Below, one piece after another: positions 1 to 10,402 of a stretch of 56,941 bases of DNA; positions within the stretch are counted from its first letter, which is position 1; each line of letters begins with the position of its first letter. The stretch covers positions 1-56,941 of the forward strand of contig QXVZ01025507.1 in NCBI GenBank assembly GCA_008931825.1. Direction: 5' to 3'. The notes beneath the pieces were generated by a model. That model saw only the letters and a program-made list of their open reading frames with translations. It made no database searches and had not been told where the DNA came from. Both the position numbers and the translations under genes were made by a program. This stretch comes from Phallusia fumigata (taxonomy: Eukaryota; Chordata; Ascidiacea; Phlebobranchia; Ascidiidae).

Positions 1-17
1 TAATTTAAAATATAATT

Positions 18-90
18 GCCTGGGATCTTGTATACAGTAAATACATTGTATTGCAAACGTTTCGACAAATACTGTTGTCACCATCTAAAC
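18..90. repeat. solo arm of a foldback repeat (also at about 2857-2929)
   Basis: cttgtatacagtaaataca followed by ttgtattgcaaacgtttcgac resembles one arm of the inverted repeat at 10220-10373. The copy near 2857 is the allelic counterpart of this one, not an independent insertion. Confidence 0.5.
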
Positions 91-242
91 AGGCATATTT
101 TAAATTAGACTACTTTTAGGATTGCAAAATGTTTCGAAATTGCATACCTTTTAAGTCTGAGTAAAGACGGCAACGTGGTTCTATCTTATTACAATGCACG
201 TATTTGTAGACCTAAAAATTATGTTCTTCATGTGCATTGAAG

Positions 243-297
243 GGACATGGACGAAATCATCACTCCCTGTGGTATGTGCAGACAAGCCTTAAGAGAG
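243..297 (+). other. cytidine deaminase exon 2, extra copy on a contig end
   Basis: This 55-base exon encodes the PCGMCRQ zinc-binding motif and is flanked by the same acceptor (ttgaag) and donor (gttagt) as the exon at 3082-3136. The whole interval 1-316 matches 2840-3155 with only scattered substitutions and ends exactly at the 'n' at 317. It is therefore best read as the other haplotype of the downstream CDA gene, not as a third gene. No exon 1 or exon 3 accompanies it on this contig inside the window. Confidence 0.75.
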
Positions 298-551
298 GTT
301 AGTTGGACAATCGCAGNATTTAAATACCACTAAAAATTCCGGAGTAAAAGAAAACTTTGTGAATGCGTTCTTACTGTGAATCTGTTGCCCCATGTCCCTA
401 TTTTTGCAGTCTATATTTGCAAAAAAGGGGCAAGACTTTAATTGTGTTCCATATTAATTATAGCCATATAAATGGACCGTTTACATTTTTTTAAATGATG
501 TAAAAGTTCAATAGCAAAAGGCAATGATTACTGAGCCGTAATCTGGGTACA

Positions 552-636
552 CTAGCCTAAACGGCAAATGTCCTGTCACTAGCTGCACTTATCAGCACTT
601 ACAAGTCGAAACGGTGGGCACTGTCTGCAGTATACC
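552..636. repeat. half copy of the foldback element found at 53742-54005
   Basis: The stretch ctagcctaaacggcaaatg ... tcctgtcactagctgcactt ... gtcgaaac ... gcactgtctgcag parallels the right arm of the foldback at 53902-54005 with scattered substitutions. It lies just upstream of the paralogous CDA exon. Confidence 0.65.
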
Positions 637-792
637 AATCGATGTAAAGTTGATCTTCGAATAAAGTTTTTGAAAGCAATTACACGACACTTCGTCAATT
701 TTTTTCCGCCTTTGGAAAGGTCAATCGGCGTCCTAATGTTTATTTCTGTCCATGAACGGTGTGAACCGAATTTTTTTGTGTTTTGATTGCAG

Positions 793-1253
793 GAACACGG
801 ATGAAGTCCTGACCCCATGTGGGATATGCAGACAGGTGCTGAGAGAGGTCAGTCAACTAGGCAATCATTTTAGATGCCAAAACACGTTGGATTTTTACAT
901 TAGTGACGTAAACAGGAATGTTAACTTGGGTAGGCTACTGTCTGCCAAAACTAAAAAAAAAACAAATCAGTTCCATAAAAAAGTATGAGCCTTTCCTGGC
1001 AACTAGAGGTTTACTTTCGTGAATTATATGAAACCGAAAAATATCGTGAATAAAGTCGAGTCGAGTCGTTGGAAAACCACGACTCGGGTGGACCGTGAGA
1101 CGTTAGAATACCGCTATTTTTTATCACTTGCGCTTGCATTTTCAGTTCGGTCTAGAAATGAAGATATACTGCTCAAACAAAGACCGAAAATACGAAACCA
1201 GCACCTTGGAGGAATTGCTTCCCAAGTCATTTGGGCCCGAGGACCTGGAGTAA
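793..1253 (+). CDS. cytidine deaminase paralogue, 5' part missing
   Basis: Two exons of a second cytidine deaminase (hydrolyses cytidine or deoxycytidine to uridine or deoxyuridine; small zinc enzyme of pyrimidine salvage). Exon 793-847 follows an acceptor ending gattgcag and encodes NTDEVLTPCGICRQVLRE, containing the two zinc cysteines of the PCxxC motif; donor gtcagt. Exon 1146-1253 follows cattttcag, encodes FGLEMKIYCSNKDRKYE and ends in LLPKSFGPEDLE plus TAA at 1251-1253. Exon sizes and phases match the complete gene at 2483-3518, but the protein differs at many positions, so it is a diverged paralogue, not an allele. Exon 1 (with the CAE zinc and catalytic motif) is not found between the gap at 317 and 793, so the gene is 5'-truncated by the gap or lacks it. 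A polyadenylation signal aataaa lies at 1476-1481. Confidence 0.8.
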
Positions 1254-2482
1254 TCACCTAAAACGGCCTGCAAACAACTTAATTTTCCTCTTGGTAAAAT
1301 TCTGGTATGATATTAATCTTGTAGTCTTATGTAGTCTACTCACAAATAATGTTGTGTGTTGCTTTTGCGCTAGTCATAGAAAATGTACATAGGTCCATAA
1401 TTGTTTTATCTGTATCGACACATAAAGTTCAATTTCGCGTGTCATACTTCACTCAGAGAGCAAAATTACATTTTTAATAAATTTGATAACACGGTTTGTA
1501 GATTTTGTAAAATTTCAAAAGTTTTATTGTAAAAAAATCAAATCCTATGCATCTGCGTTTTTACCTTAATGATTTTTCTCAACCGCTTTGTGTGACGATG
1601 TTATTCGTGCAAGCAATAAGCTTATACTGTGATTAAATGACTTGATCTACTTATCTGTACGCCTTTTATCAACAAGTATCAGATAGAACAAGACGATTGT
1701 AGATTAGTGGTTCTTAACCTTAGTTAGTGTCAGAAATCCTTACTGGCTGAGACTAGTTGTTAAAAAAGCAGTCACAAAAACATACTATACATGTAAAAAC
1801 TGTTTAGAAATCACGATTGATGCCACAGACGCAAATGCAACCTGTGTATTGTGGACAACGGGGCTTGACACAACCGACGTGCAAATGCATAGCTAGTCAC
1901 TATAGGATAATCGCTAAGATACGTTTGCGTCGGAGCTGTGAACTGAATCGAACAGGTGTAAAGCATACAACCGGAGGATAAGAGTTGATTTAGCGAGGTA
2001 GTTGAAAAACTCGAGAGCAAATCTTTGTTCATGGTGGCATTGTCTATATGGTTCGTGTCTTGCTGGGAAATGATGTAGGGAAGGTAGAAGATAAAAAATG
2101 CAAAAGTCTTTTGCAAGTCATACATTTGTAAAAAGACGGTTTTGAAGTATAGGTCTTTATCCGTTATAGAAAACAGTAATTTTGGACAGGACAATGCCTA
2201 TTTGAATAGAAAAGTTAATTGATGTCCTTGGCATATTTTAGCATCATTGGATATACGGTATTTCTTAATTAAAAACATCACTGCCGAGACCTAAACAGCA
2301 ACTGCGTTGAATAATGAGAGATGGGTGTTTCTTATTGTAAGAAATGTTTCACATAAGCTATTTTTAGTTGGAGCCAATCACCACCATCCAACAATTTTTA
2401 CTTTCAGCATTCACCGCCAATTATTTATTGTATTCTTAGTTTACATTTTTTTCTTGTCTGCATACAAAACAACGAAACTAGC

Positions 2483-3518
2483 ATGGCTGAGTCAGTTGAT
2501 ATCAAGGCTCTAGTTGACGCTGCCGCAGCCGCCAAAGAGAAGGCTTATTGTCGGTACAGCAATTTTCGTGTTGGTGCGGCAGTTTTAACAGAAGACAAGA
2601 AGGTATTTAGCGGGTGCAATGTGGAAAATGCAAGTCATGGAGTCGGAGTTTGTGCTGAACGAACTGCAATTGTAAAAGCGGTGTCGGAAGGTCATCGGAA
2701 AATTATTGCTTGTGCCGTAAGCGGGTAAGAAAAAAAATTGCATTGGGTAAATTAAACAATTTCAACTTGTCGAGTTGTAAAATACAACTTCTGGAAAATA
2801 AAGTACTTTAGGAACACAAGATACGAACAAAAGGTAGAATAATTTAAAATATAATTGCCTGGGATCTTGTATACAGTAAATACATTGTATTGCAAACATT
2901 TCGACAAATACTGTTGTCACCATCTAAACAGGCATATTTTAAATTAGACTACTTTTAGGATTGCAAAATGTTTCGAAACTGCATAACTTTTAAGTCTGAG
3001 TAAAGACGGCAACGTGGTTCTATCTTATTACAATGCACGTATTTGTAGACCTAAAAATTATGTTCTTCATGTGCATTGAAGGGACATGGACGAAATCATC
3101 ACTCCCTGTGGTATGTGCAGACAAGCCTTAAGAGAGGTTAGTTGGACAATCGCAGCTTTTGCTTGTAAAAGGCCTATTTACAAACCTAACAGAAATTGTA
3201 TGTTGTTAGGTTTATAAATACGATCAAATTTTCTCTAGACCAAAAAAAGGCTTAAATATCCAATATGTCAAGCCGCATTATACAGGCAGAAGCTGAATAC
3301 AAAAACGAATGTGATAATTTTCTTTTTTCATAAATTTGTTTTACAAACTTTCTTGAAACTGTTATAGGTTTTCTCATGTAAAATTGAAAAAAATTTTCTA
3401 TTTACAGTTTGGTCCAGAAATGACGATTTCCTGCGCTAATAAAGATGGGATATACAAAACATTTACTATGGAGGAATTACTTCCCGATTCATTCGGTCCA
3501 GAACACCTAGGATTCTAG
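2483..3518 (+). CDS. CDA: cytidine deaminase
   Basis: Complete three-exon gene: 2483-2724, 3082-3136, 3408-3518, introns GT-AG, phases 2 and 0, about 135 residues, close to the usual 130-150 for homotetrameric cytidine deaminases. The enzyme deaminates cytidine and deoxycytidine in the cytosol for pyrimidine salvage. Visible signatures are YSNFRVGAA near residue 25 (nucleoside-binding region), GCNVENAS around residue 44, VCAERTA around residue 57 (zinc Cys plus the catalytic Glu) and PCGMCRQ in exon 2 (the other two zinc Cys). The protein ends in FGPEHLGF plus TAG. The ATG at 2483 is the first in frame and gives the standard N-terminal helix. A diverged paralogue lies immediately upstream in the same orientation. 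Exons 2 and 3 also occur on allelic contig ends at 243-297 and 4542-4652. Confidence 0.92.
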
Positions 3519-4289
3519 TCTAACACTCAGCGGGTTTTACCATTGTTCAAATATTTTCTGCCATCCGTGGCAGAAAAATTGTGCTCTATGGTTTTAGAAA
3601 AAGAAACTTAACAGAGTGCAAATAGCTTTTGCTGATGATATATGCATAGAAAGTACGCCTTATTGGTCACAAATCTAGTCGCTTTATACAACTAAGTTTA
3701 CAAAGTATGTTTGCAATGTTTGATGTGTTTTATAAATTAAGGGTGCTTTCATGAGAGTGGGGCTTTGTAAAGATGACGTTATGTTTTGGCGGGATCACGG
3801 ATACGACACGGTACGGTTTATAATGAGTTGTGCGTGCCACGTACCTTTTTTGCAAGGGTACAAGGGCGTAACGTACCTTCTAATGATTCACGCTGTGTGT
3901 ATAGCGTGCCGCACCAACGTTACGTACCGTACTAACGCCATCTTGTGGGTTTAGTGTGCAATCTTATGGGTACAACTTAAAAGTAATTTTTCGTGGCGTG
4001 TGTTTGATTCTCTATTCAATGTGGCGCAGATAAAAAAAGTTAATCTACTGAAATACTTCTGCCGGTTTTTACTCAGTAGTATCGACGAACTTTTATGAAC
4101 ACAGATTGTAAAATTTACCATAGAGAATGAGCGGCGAAATGTTGCGTATGCCAGAAGTTAAACTAAGGTGGACATCCCGAGCCAGAAACACTCAAAGAAA
4201 AATGTAAATGGAGGCTTGTAAACACTGTATTTTTTANCCTTAAGAGAGGTTAGTTGGACAATCGCAGATTTTGCTTGTATAAGGCGGCG

Positions 4290-4377
4290 GGTCTAGAGAA
4301 AATTTGATCCTATTTACAAACCTAACAGAAATTGTGTGTTGTTAGGTTTATAAATACGATCAAATTTTCTCTAGACC
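4290..4377. repeat. 88-bp hairpin element (MITE-like) in CDA intron 2
   Basis: Left arm ggtctagagaaaatttgatc followed by tatttacaaacctaac is mirrored by gttaggtttataaatac and gatcaaattttctctagacc. The arms are nearly perfect over about 37 bases with a short loop. The allelic copy (3171-3241) lacks about 24 bases of the left arm. Confidence 0.65.
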
Positions 4378-4541
4378 AAAAACAGGCTCAAATATCCAAT
4401 ATGTCAAGCCGCCTTATACAGGCAGAAGCTGAATACAAAAACGAATGTGATAATTTTCTATTTTCATAAATTTGTTTTACAAACTTTCTTGAAACTGTTA
4501 TAGGTTTTCTCATGAAAATTGAAAAAATTTTCTATTTACAG

Positions 4542-4652
4542 TTTGGTACAGAAATGACGATTTCCTGCGCTAATAAAGATGGGAAATACAAAACATTTAC
4601 TATGGAGGAATTACTTCCCGATTCATTCGGTCCAGAACACCTAGGATTCTAG
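4542..4652 (+). other. cytidine deaminase exon 3, allelic copy
   Basis: Second copy of CDA terminal exon 3408-3518, with the same tttacag acceptor and TAG stop. It lies on the contig that starts after the 'n' at 4237; 4238-5368 parallels 3126-4236 throughout, introns and 3' flank included. Two codons differ: CCA to ACA (Pro to Thr) near the exon start and ATA to AAA (Ile to Lys) in the DG-YKT segment. This is expected of alleles in a very polymorphic species. It should not be counted as a separate gene. Confidence 0.75.
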
Positions 4653-5425
4653 TCTAACACTCAGCGGGTTTACCCACTGTTCAAATATTTTTTGCCATCC
4701 GTGGCAGAAAAATTGTGCTTTATGGTTTCACAAAAAGAAGCTAAACAGAGTGCGAATAGCTTTTGCTGATGATATATGCATTGAAATACGCCTTATGGTC
4801 ACAAATCTAGTCGCTTTATACAAATAAGTTTACAAAGTATGTTTGCAATGTTTGATGTGTTTTATAATTCAATGGTGCTTTCATGAGAGTGGGGCTTTGT
4901 AAAGATATGACGTTATGTTTTGGCGGGATCACGGATACGACACGGTACGGGTTATAATGAGTTGTGCGTGCCACGTACCTTTTTTGCAAGGGTACAAGGG
5001 CGTAACGTACCTTTTGATGATTCACGCTGTGTGTATACCGTGCCGCACCAACGTTACGTACCGTACTAACGCCGTCTTGTGGGTTTAGTGTGCAATCTTA
5101 TGGGTACAACTTAAAAGTAATTTATCGTGGCGTGTGTTTGATTCTCTATTCAATGTGGCGCAGATTAAAAAAAGCTAATCTACTGAAATACTTCTGGTTT
5201 TTACTCAGTAGTATCGACGAACTTTTTAGAACACAGATTGTAAAATTTACCATAGAGAATGAGCGGCGAAATGTTACGTATGCCAGAAGTTAAACTAAGG
5301 TGGACATCCCGAGCCAGAAACACTCAAAGAAAAATGTAAATGGAGGCTTGTAAACACTGTATTTTTTAAATGTCATTAGCGGCATAGTAAACAAGTGCTT
5401 AAATTAGGTTGTATTTTCTACTTAC

Positions 5426-5648
5426 CACGTTTCAAGACGAACTTAAGGCCATGAAGCTCAAACGGGCACCCAAATATTCTGTCACAGAGAAACTTCTTGA
5501 AAGCAATATCAATTCCTTTTTGTTGTTGCTCTTTTATATTTGCAACCAATCTGAACAAGTTGCAGACATTCATGTTCTGTAGAATGAGGTTGCACACTTG
5601 ACGCAAGCATCTATCACAACTTGCAGTCCAAAGTATCCAAATACACGG
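5426..5648 (-). CDS. possible exon, BTB/BACK-like
   Basis: Open frame on the minus strand bounded by an acceptor ending gcatcgtag (exon start 5648) and a consensus donor gtaagt (exon end 5426). The peptide contains CLRQVCNLILQNMNVCN, then FRLVANIKEQQQKGIDIAFK, then KFLCDRIFGCPFEL. The spacing of C, L-QNMN-CN and the following helix resembles BACK domains of BTB-kelch-type proteins, but this is pattern similarity only. No neighbouring exon in a compatible phase was found, so it may be an isolated exon, a degenerate copy or chance. Confidence 0.3.
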
Positions 5649-5652
5649 TAGA

Positions 5653-8430
5653 ACCAATCTACGATGCAGTCAAGGATTTCAGTTTAAAAGGCATTTGAAA
5701 AAGACACAAGTGAAACTTACCTCTTTCGGCACCGTTGTTACTGGATTACATTTGCTGGTTGGTAACTTAGTAACAATATCGGAACAATGCATCCCAAAAG
5801 CTCCAAAAGTTCATTAGAACAGGTGTGGTGGTGTGGCGAGACGGAACAAACAGAACAAATACTTCGTCACCACCACAAAACGTTCACAGTGTAACAAATT
5901 TCTTACCATTTCTTCCTTTTTACCTCATCCGCCTTGCACGAAATCCGAGCAACCTTCTTACAACAGCAGAGTCTGTGACACAAGCTTTAGTGTGTGCGAG
6001 GAAATGCATGCAAAGGGCGCTGATTACACCGACGACGCTTCGAGGGTGCCAAAGGCAAACACGTTACAAAAATGATTTATGGTGTTTCGTAATGCGACAC
6101 ACAGGCGGGTGGAGATTTCCCAAAATGACCACAAGCGGTTAAAAGAATGTGCAAGCAAAAGCAGAATGTATTTTTTACAATAAATAACAGTCCTTTGGAG
6201 CCTGCTGTTTGTTATAATCGGTCGAATCCACACAGGCAGGAATCTCACGATTCTCAACATGCAAAGGTAACTTACTGTTCGACAATGCAAAATAAGCTTG
6301 TTTGGTCAACCCCAGAAACTGCCCCTAAAGCTGGACGTATAGGTAAATGTTCGATTTTTGATCACAGGAACCATTTTCCCTAAGGCCTTCGCCACTTCAC
6401 TCATGTCGGTCCTNGGTCGAATCCACACAGGCAGGAATCTCACGAATTCTCAACATGCAATGGTAACTTACTATTCGACAATGCAACATAAGCTTGTTTG
6501 GTCAACCACAGAAACTGCCCCTATAGCTGGACGTATAAGTAAATGTCCGATTTTTGATCACAGGAACCCATTTTCCCTAAGGCCTTCGCCACTTCACTCA
6601 TGTCGGTCCTGGATCTACTTTTAACTTGTTGGTACCACGATGCAGGGAAACAGTTTTCGATCATTACATCTCACCTCCCTTTTTCGAATACCCTTGCACT
6701 CGCAAACAGTCGATTCGGTAATTGTGTTTTTAATTTATTCGACACGAAACCCACGAGTGTATGAAAATATGCGCCCACATACATATATTTATATATACGC
6801 AGCAAAGGGGCATCTATGTGTTTCGCGTTGGAAATTCGTCTAATAAAACGAGGAAAAAAAACTTTTATCAGGGTTCATGGGCCTGTGGTCATAACTTTAA
6901 ACGTATTTCGCACAGTAAACTTTCACAGACTTTTCGGTTTGAAGTACCGCTGTAAACACAATCATAATGAAAACACAACAATAAATAGTTCGTTTATAAA
7001 CTATTGTTAAACCGCCGCAGTGTTTCCGAAAATATTTTTCCTTATTATACATTTCCAGGAGATACCAATGATTGCCAAAACTTCTTCATCACACCATGCT
7101 GGTTGACGACCTAACAAATTTTTCGGAAACACTGCCATAAATTGGGTTTTGAACGACTGCAACTTCACATGTGGAATGCGGCTGGTAAAATCAAATAAAA
7201 AAGGGGGAACAAAGAAATGTGCAACAATAAGCAGCGCGTGGTCGTTTGGTCGCTTGTGAGCGAATGGAAACGTAGAATTTAGGAACATCTACAGTAAAAG
7301 TGCGAGACGAAAAAGTTGTTGTGTAGAAGAAACAAGTTTCAGTTCATAAAGGACGACTACCGTGGAAAAGTTTGGATGACAGCCTATTCTGGATTTTAAG
7401 TTAAACATTGCAAGTTTGCTTTTGTTTATTTGTAAATAAAATAAATATTCTGAACAACTTGGATATTTTTTGTCGAATTTCCGAAGTTACGCATGGTCTA
7501 AATAGTGACATTTTGTACAATCTGCAAGACTGCCAAGATTTTTGAAACAAAAATTCGTGTCAATGTTCTACGTACTTCCTATTATTCGCAGTGAAACACC
7601 TGCATGCACAAAACGCTGATAGAACCAGTGGTTTCCTCGCAGCGACAACAAAAATCGGACGAAGTGACGACACGCAATACTGCAAGCAGAAAGTGACGAG
7701 CGCCAACTGGCGGATACAAAAATAACGTTCAAGTTTTCTAGTTGTGCGCTTTGTATTGAGCTCGGAAAAAACCTAAGCGACACAATATTGCACCAATATT
7801 TTTTTCGCCTCGCTGTGAAAGAGGTGGAGAACGATCTAATGCAGCGTGGTCCAACTGCAGGTCAGCGGGTCAATTGTGGCCAACGAATTGTAACTCGGAC
7901 ATTTTCAATCTGATTCCCATGATTTGTTCTTCACATTTTTGTAAAGAATGAATGACACAAAAGGTTATAAATAGCATAAAAAAGGGACCATTTATCAATA
8001 AATTTATATTTTCGACAAGCTTGGTGGCGAATTGTTGCATCCCTGATTAAACACGGGCCAGGTAAACAAACAAACGGTTTCTGATGGACCACGACAAAAT
8101 GTGATTGGACCACACTGCTTTAGTAAAAGTAAAGTCGGGCAACTCGATAACCCGTTGTCGATACGCTCTGGGTGCCGCAGATTTTCGCTTCAGGAAAACC
8201 AAACGACATCGAACAACACTGGGGTTCAAGCGGAAACCCCGACGGAATTGACTCTGGACGAATTCATTGGAAGGTGCAAGATTTCAAAAAAAAAACACTG
8301 ACGTTTCCTAATCTTCCAGCCACCGAACTCGCACGTGGTAAACGTGGGTCGGACAAAACGTAATAATGAAACAAATGAGTATGACAGGTTTGGGACGAAA
8401 AACATAAAAAGGAAGTTTGTGTAATACTGA
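5653..8430. other. stretch without a recognised gene
   Basis: Contains a contig overlap (6220-6413 against 6415-6610, join at 6414) and a perfect 16-bp inverted repeat at 7017-7032 and 7120-7135. A short TA-rich microsatellite-like run lies near 6779-6800. ORFs here lack splice context or recognisable motifs. A weak exon candidate, 8194-8275 (+), follows a gcttcag acceptor and encodes ELTLDEFIG, but could not be joined securely to a neighbour. Confidence 0.5.
6415..6610. repeat. unmerged overlap of adjacent contigs (copy of 6220-6413)
   Basis: The 194 bases before the 'n' at 6414 recur directly after it with several substitutions and a single-base indel (cacgattctc against cacgaattctc). This is the signature of two polymorphic haplotypes that were not merged. 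Confidence 0.85.
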
Positions 8431-8880
8431 ACAGATGGCAGTAGCGGTCAGCTTGTAGTCGAAACTGCATCGGTGCAATCAGCGCAAACGACGGTGGCGC
8501 TTCACGTTGTCTCTTGCCCTGGAGCGCCCCCGGTGGACGACGATTGCTTTTCGATCGACCGCTTGCAGTCACTCGACTGAGGTTTTTGTTCGTCGACTGA
8601 CGCATCGTCGACGTTGTCGCTCGACATCGATTGTCTATCGGACTTTGGGACGCGCGACATTTCCATCGCCGGAACGTCGGCCGGCGTCCCGTGCGATGAC
8701 GCCGACTGGACCGACGCGGGCGTTTCTGTCGGCTCTCGGAAGCTTCCCTGTCGTCGACAGCAGCAGATGAAGGTGGAGCGACGAAGCGAACTTTCTGATT
8801 TCGATTTTTTCTCGAGTTTTGAACTTCGACCTGTTGAGTTAAAACGTTATAAAAGCCGTTGGCGAAAACGCATAAAATAG
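8431..8880 (+). CDS. CpG-rich open frame, possible terminal exon, interrupted by TGA
   Basis: One frame is open from 8431 to 8577, broken by a TGA at 8578-8580, then open again to TAG at 8878-8880. The peptide is acidic and Ser/Asp-rich (VSCPGAPPVDDDCFSIDRL before the stop; LSLDIDCLSDFGTRD and SELSDFDFFSSFELRP after it). Possible acceptors ending cag or tag occur at the left end, and aataaa follows at about 8974. GC and CpG content rise sharply against the flanks, as in coding exons of this window. No family was recognised. It could be a genuine last exon with an allelic nonsense mutation, an exon using another frame, or a decayed gene. Confidence 0.3.
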
Positions 8881-9653
8881 AAAAAGTGTAAATCTCGTTA
8901 CTGCTCTTTTACCAGATATAGAAATGTTTAGTTTTTTGGTCGGTAGACCTTAGTTAAGAAAATCAAACATATCAAATAAAGCTTGTCCAGGTTTCAACTC
9001 CCTGAATCGTTGTTAAATCACAAGTCAGTGGTTCCCAACCGGGAAGGAATTCCTCCCCAGGCCGGAATTTTGTGAGTTTGGGAGAAATCCTACTTTAAGT
9101 CATTTATGATAAGTGTAGTATATCTTGTTGGGCTAACCGGTGGTTCCAAACCTTTTAATGTTATTTTGTATCACTTCTTATCTAGCGGGAAGGAATGAAA
9201 AGTTACAAAATAAGCAAGTGAGGAATGCATTAAAAAAGTTAGGTATCCGCTGTCTTAAGTCTTCGCCTAGATATTTATCAATTTTAATGACAAATATTTA
9301 AGTGGCAACACTTCGGTCCTTAGTGTAAAATGAAAGCCAATGTATAGACATTGGAATGGTATTTGTTTACTGTTTCCCAAACCAGTGTATTCCATTTGAA
9401 ACAGGTCCCACTTTAAAAAGACACCACAAATCGTTTTTCCGTTGACCCGGCGTTCACACCGAGCGCAGCGACACACACATGTAGAAATAGTCGTTAGGTA
9501 AGACTCATGCGAAACGCGACATCAATTATTTAAACAGTTTTGCGCGGCAGAGAACGCCGGCTTTACGGAACGCGGCTGCGAGCTTGCACGGATTCGACTT
9601 TATGAAATTTTTATGCAACTCAACCCGTGTTTCGAATATTGTTATTTCTAGTG

Positions 9654-9868
9654 CATGGATGGGCAAACTATGGCTAAATTCGGTTCGCGAAGCCTTGTTT
9701 TTTCAGATGTTTAAACCAATATTTGCCCTAAACCAAATTTTTTCTTGTCGCTTTGCCTACGACCTAAAGCGTGTGCGACTCGCCTAGTTCTTGTCAATAC
9801 TCGCTTGGTCCGATAATGAAATTTGAAGACAAAATTGGTCGGTTGGTCAAAACAACTGCCCACCCCTG
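9654..9868. mobile_element. non-autonomous hAT-like element (MITE), 215 bp
   Basis: Starts catggatgggcaaact and ends aactgcccacccctg, imperfect terminal inverted repeats. It is flanked by 8-bp direct repeats ttctagtg (9646-9653) and ttctagcg (9869-9876), which differ at one base. An 8-bp target duplication and a 'gggcaaact' end are typical of hAT elements. It has no coding capacity. Confidence 0.65.
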
Positions 9869-10219
9869 TTCTAGCGCCAGTCTGGTGCTCTTTAGCGCCC
9901 GTTTGCGGTAAGGCAAAACCAGTTAAGCCACATTACGGGAGTATGTTTGATTAACGCTTGAAGGTCTTATGCTTATTTAGATCACAGTTCTTGTACTCCC
10001 TGTAACCTTGTCATGAAGGCAAGCAGACAATGAATCGATATTAGCGTTGTTGTCAATGCGTTCGGAGCCTAATCCTGACAGTCATCAGAGCGCCCAATAT
10101 CGATTACAACCAAAATTCAGCAAACACGCGCAAGCTTTCCATACTTAACAATACGCAAATCACCTCAGAGTCAACCTCCAGTGTGATACGGACTTGAAAA
10201 AAAGCTATATCAAAAACAG

Positions 10220-10373
10220 AACTGCCAAGAGAACTTGTATATAGTAAATACATTTTATTGCAAGGTTTCGACAATCGTTGTTTTCAATGCACAGATGATG
10301 CGAACAGCCATTATCGAAACGTTTGCAATAAAATGTATTCACTGAATATAAATTATCCGGCAGTTATGCGTTT
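10220..10373. repeat. foldback element with about 55-bp arms
   Basis: Left arm 10220-10274 (containing gtaaatacattttattgcaa and gtttcgacaa) is the inverse of 10312-10373 (ttatcgaaac, gtttgcaataaaatgtattc). A related solo arm is at 18-90 and its allele at about 2857. It lies just downstream of the RGS gene stop codon. Confidence 0.65.
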
Positions 10374-10402
10374 AATCAAGAAACGTTGAATATTTTGGCA
10401 AT

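Larger units (their letters stand above)
4238..5368 (+). repeat. unmerged allelic contig end (copy of 3126-4236)
   Basis: About 1.1 kb after the 'n' at 4237 repeats the sequence before it, including CDA exon 3 and its 3' flank. Scattered substitutions and one roughly 24-base indel separate the copies; the indel adds one arm of the hairpin at 4290-4377. Together with 1-316 (copy of 2840-3155) it covers the 3' part of the contig 318-4236. The two outer contigs even share the bases corresponding to 3126-3155. Confidence 0.8.
8881..10402. other. intergenic stretch with transposon remnants
   Basis: Holds hAT-like left ends (cagtggttcccaacc at about 9026, ggtggttcc at about 9142), a 215-bp hAT-like MITE (9654-9868) and a foldback element (10220-10373). 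No coding exon was recognised. Confidence 0.5.

Noticed and set aside
3750..3960. Region with gtacgttacg-type palindromic words, also in its allele at about 4890-5090
   Set aside because: It looked like an RNA gene or element, but the second copy is only the other haplotype and no known structure fits.
8578..8580. TGA as a selenocysteine codon
   Set aside because: No selenoprotein family match around the codon and no SECIS element could be recognised by eye.
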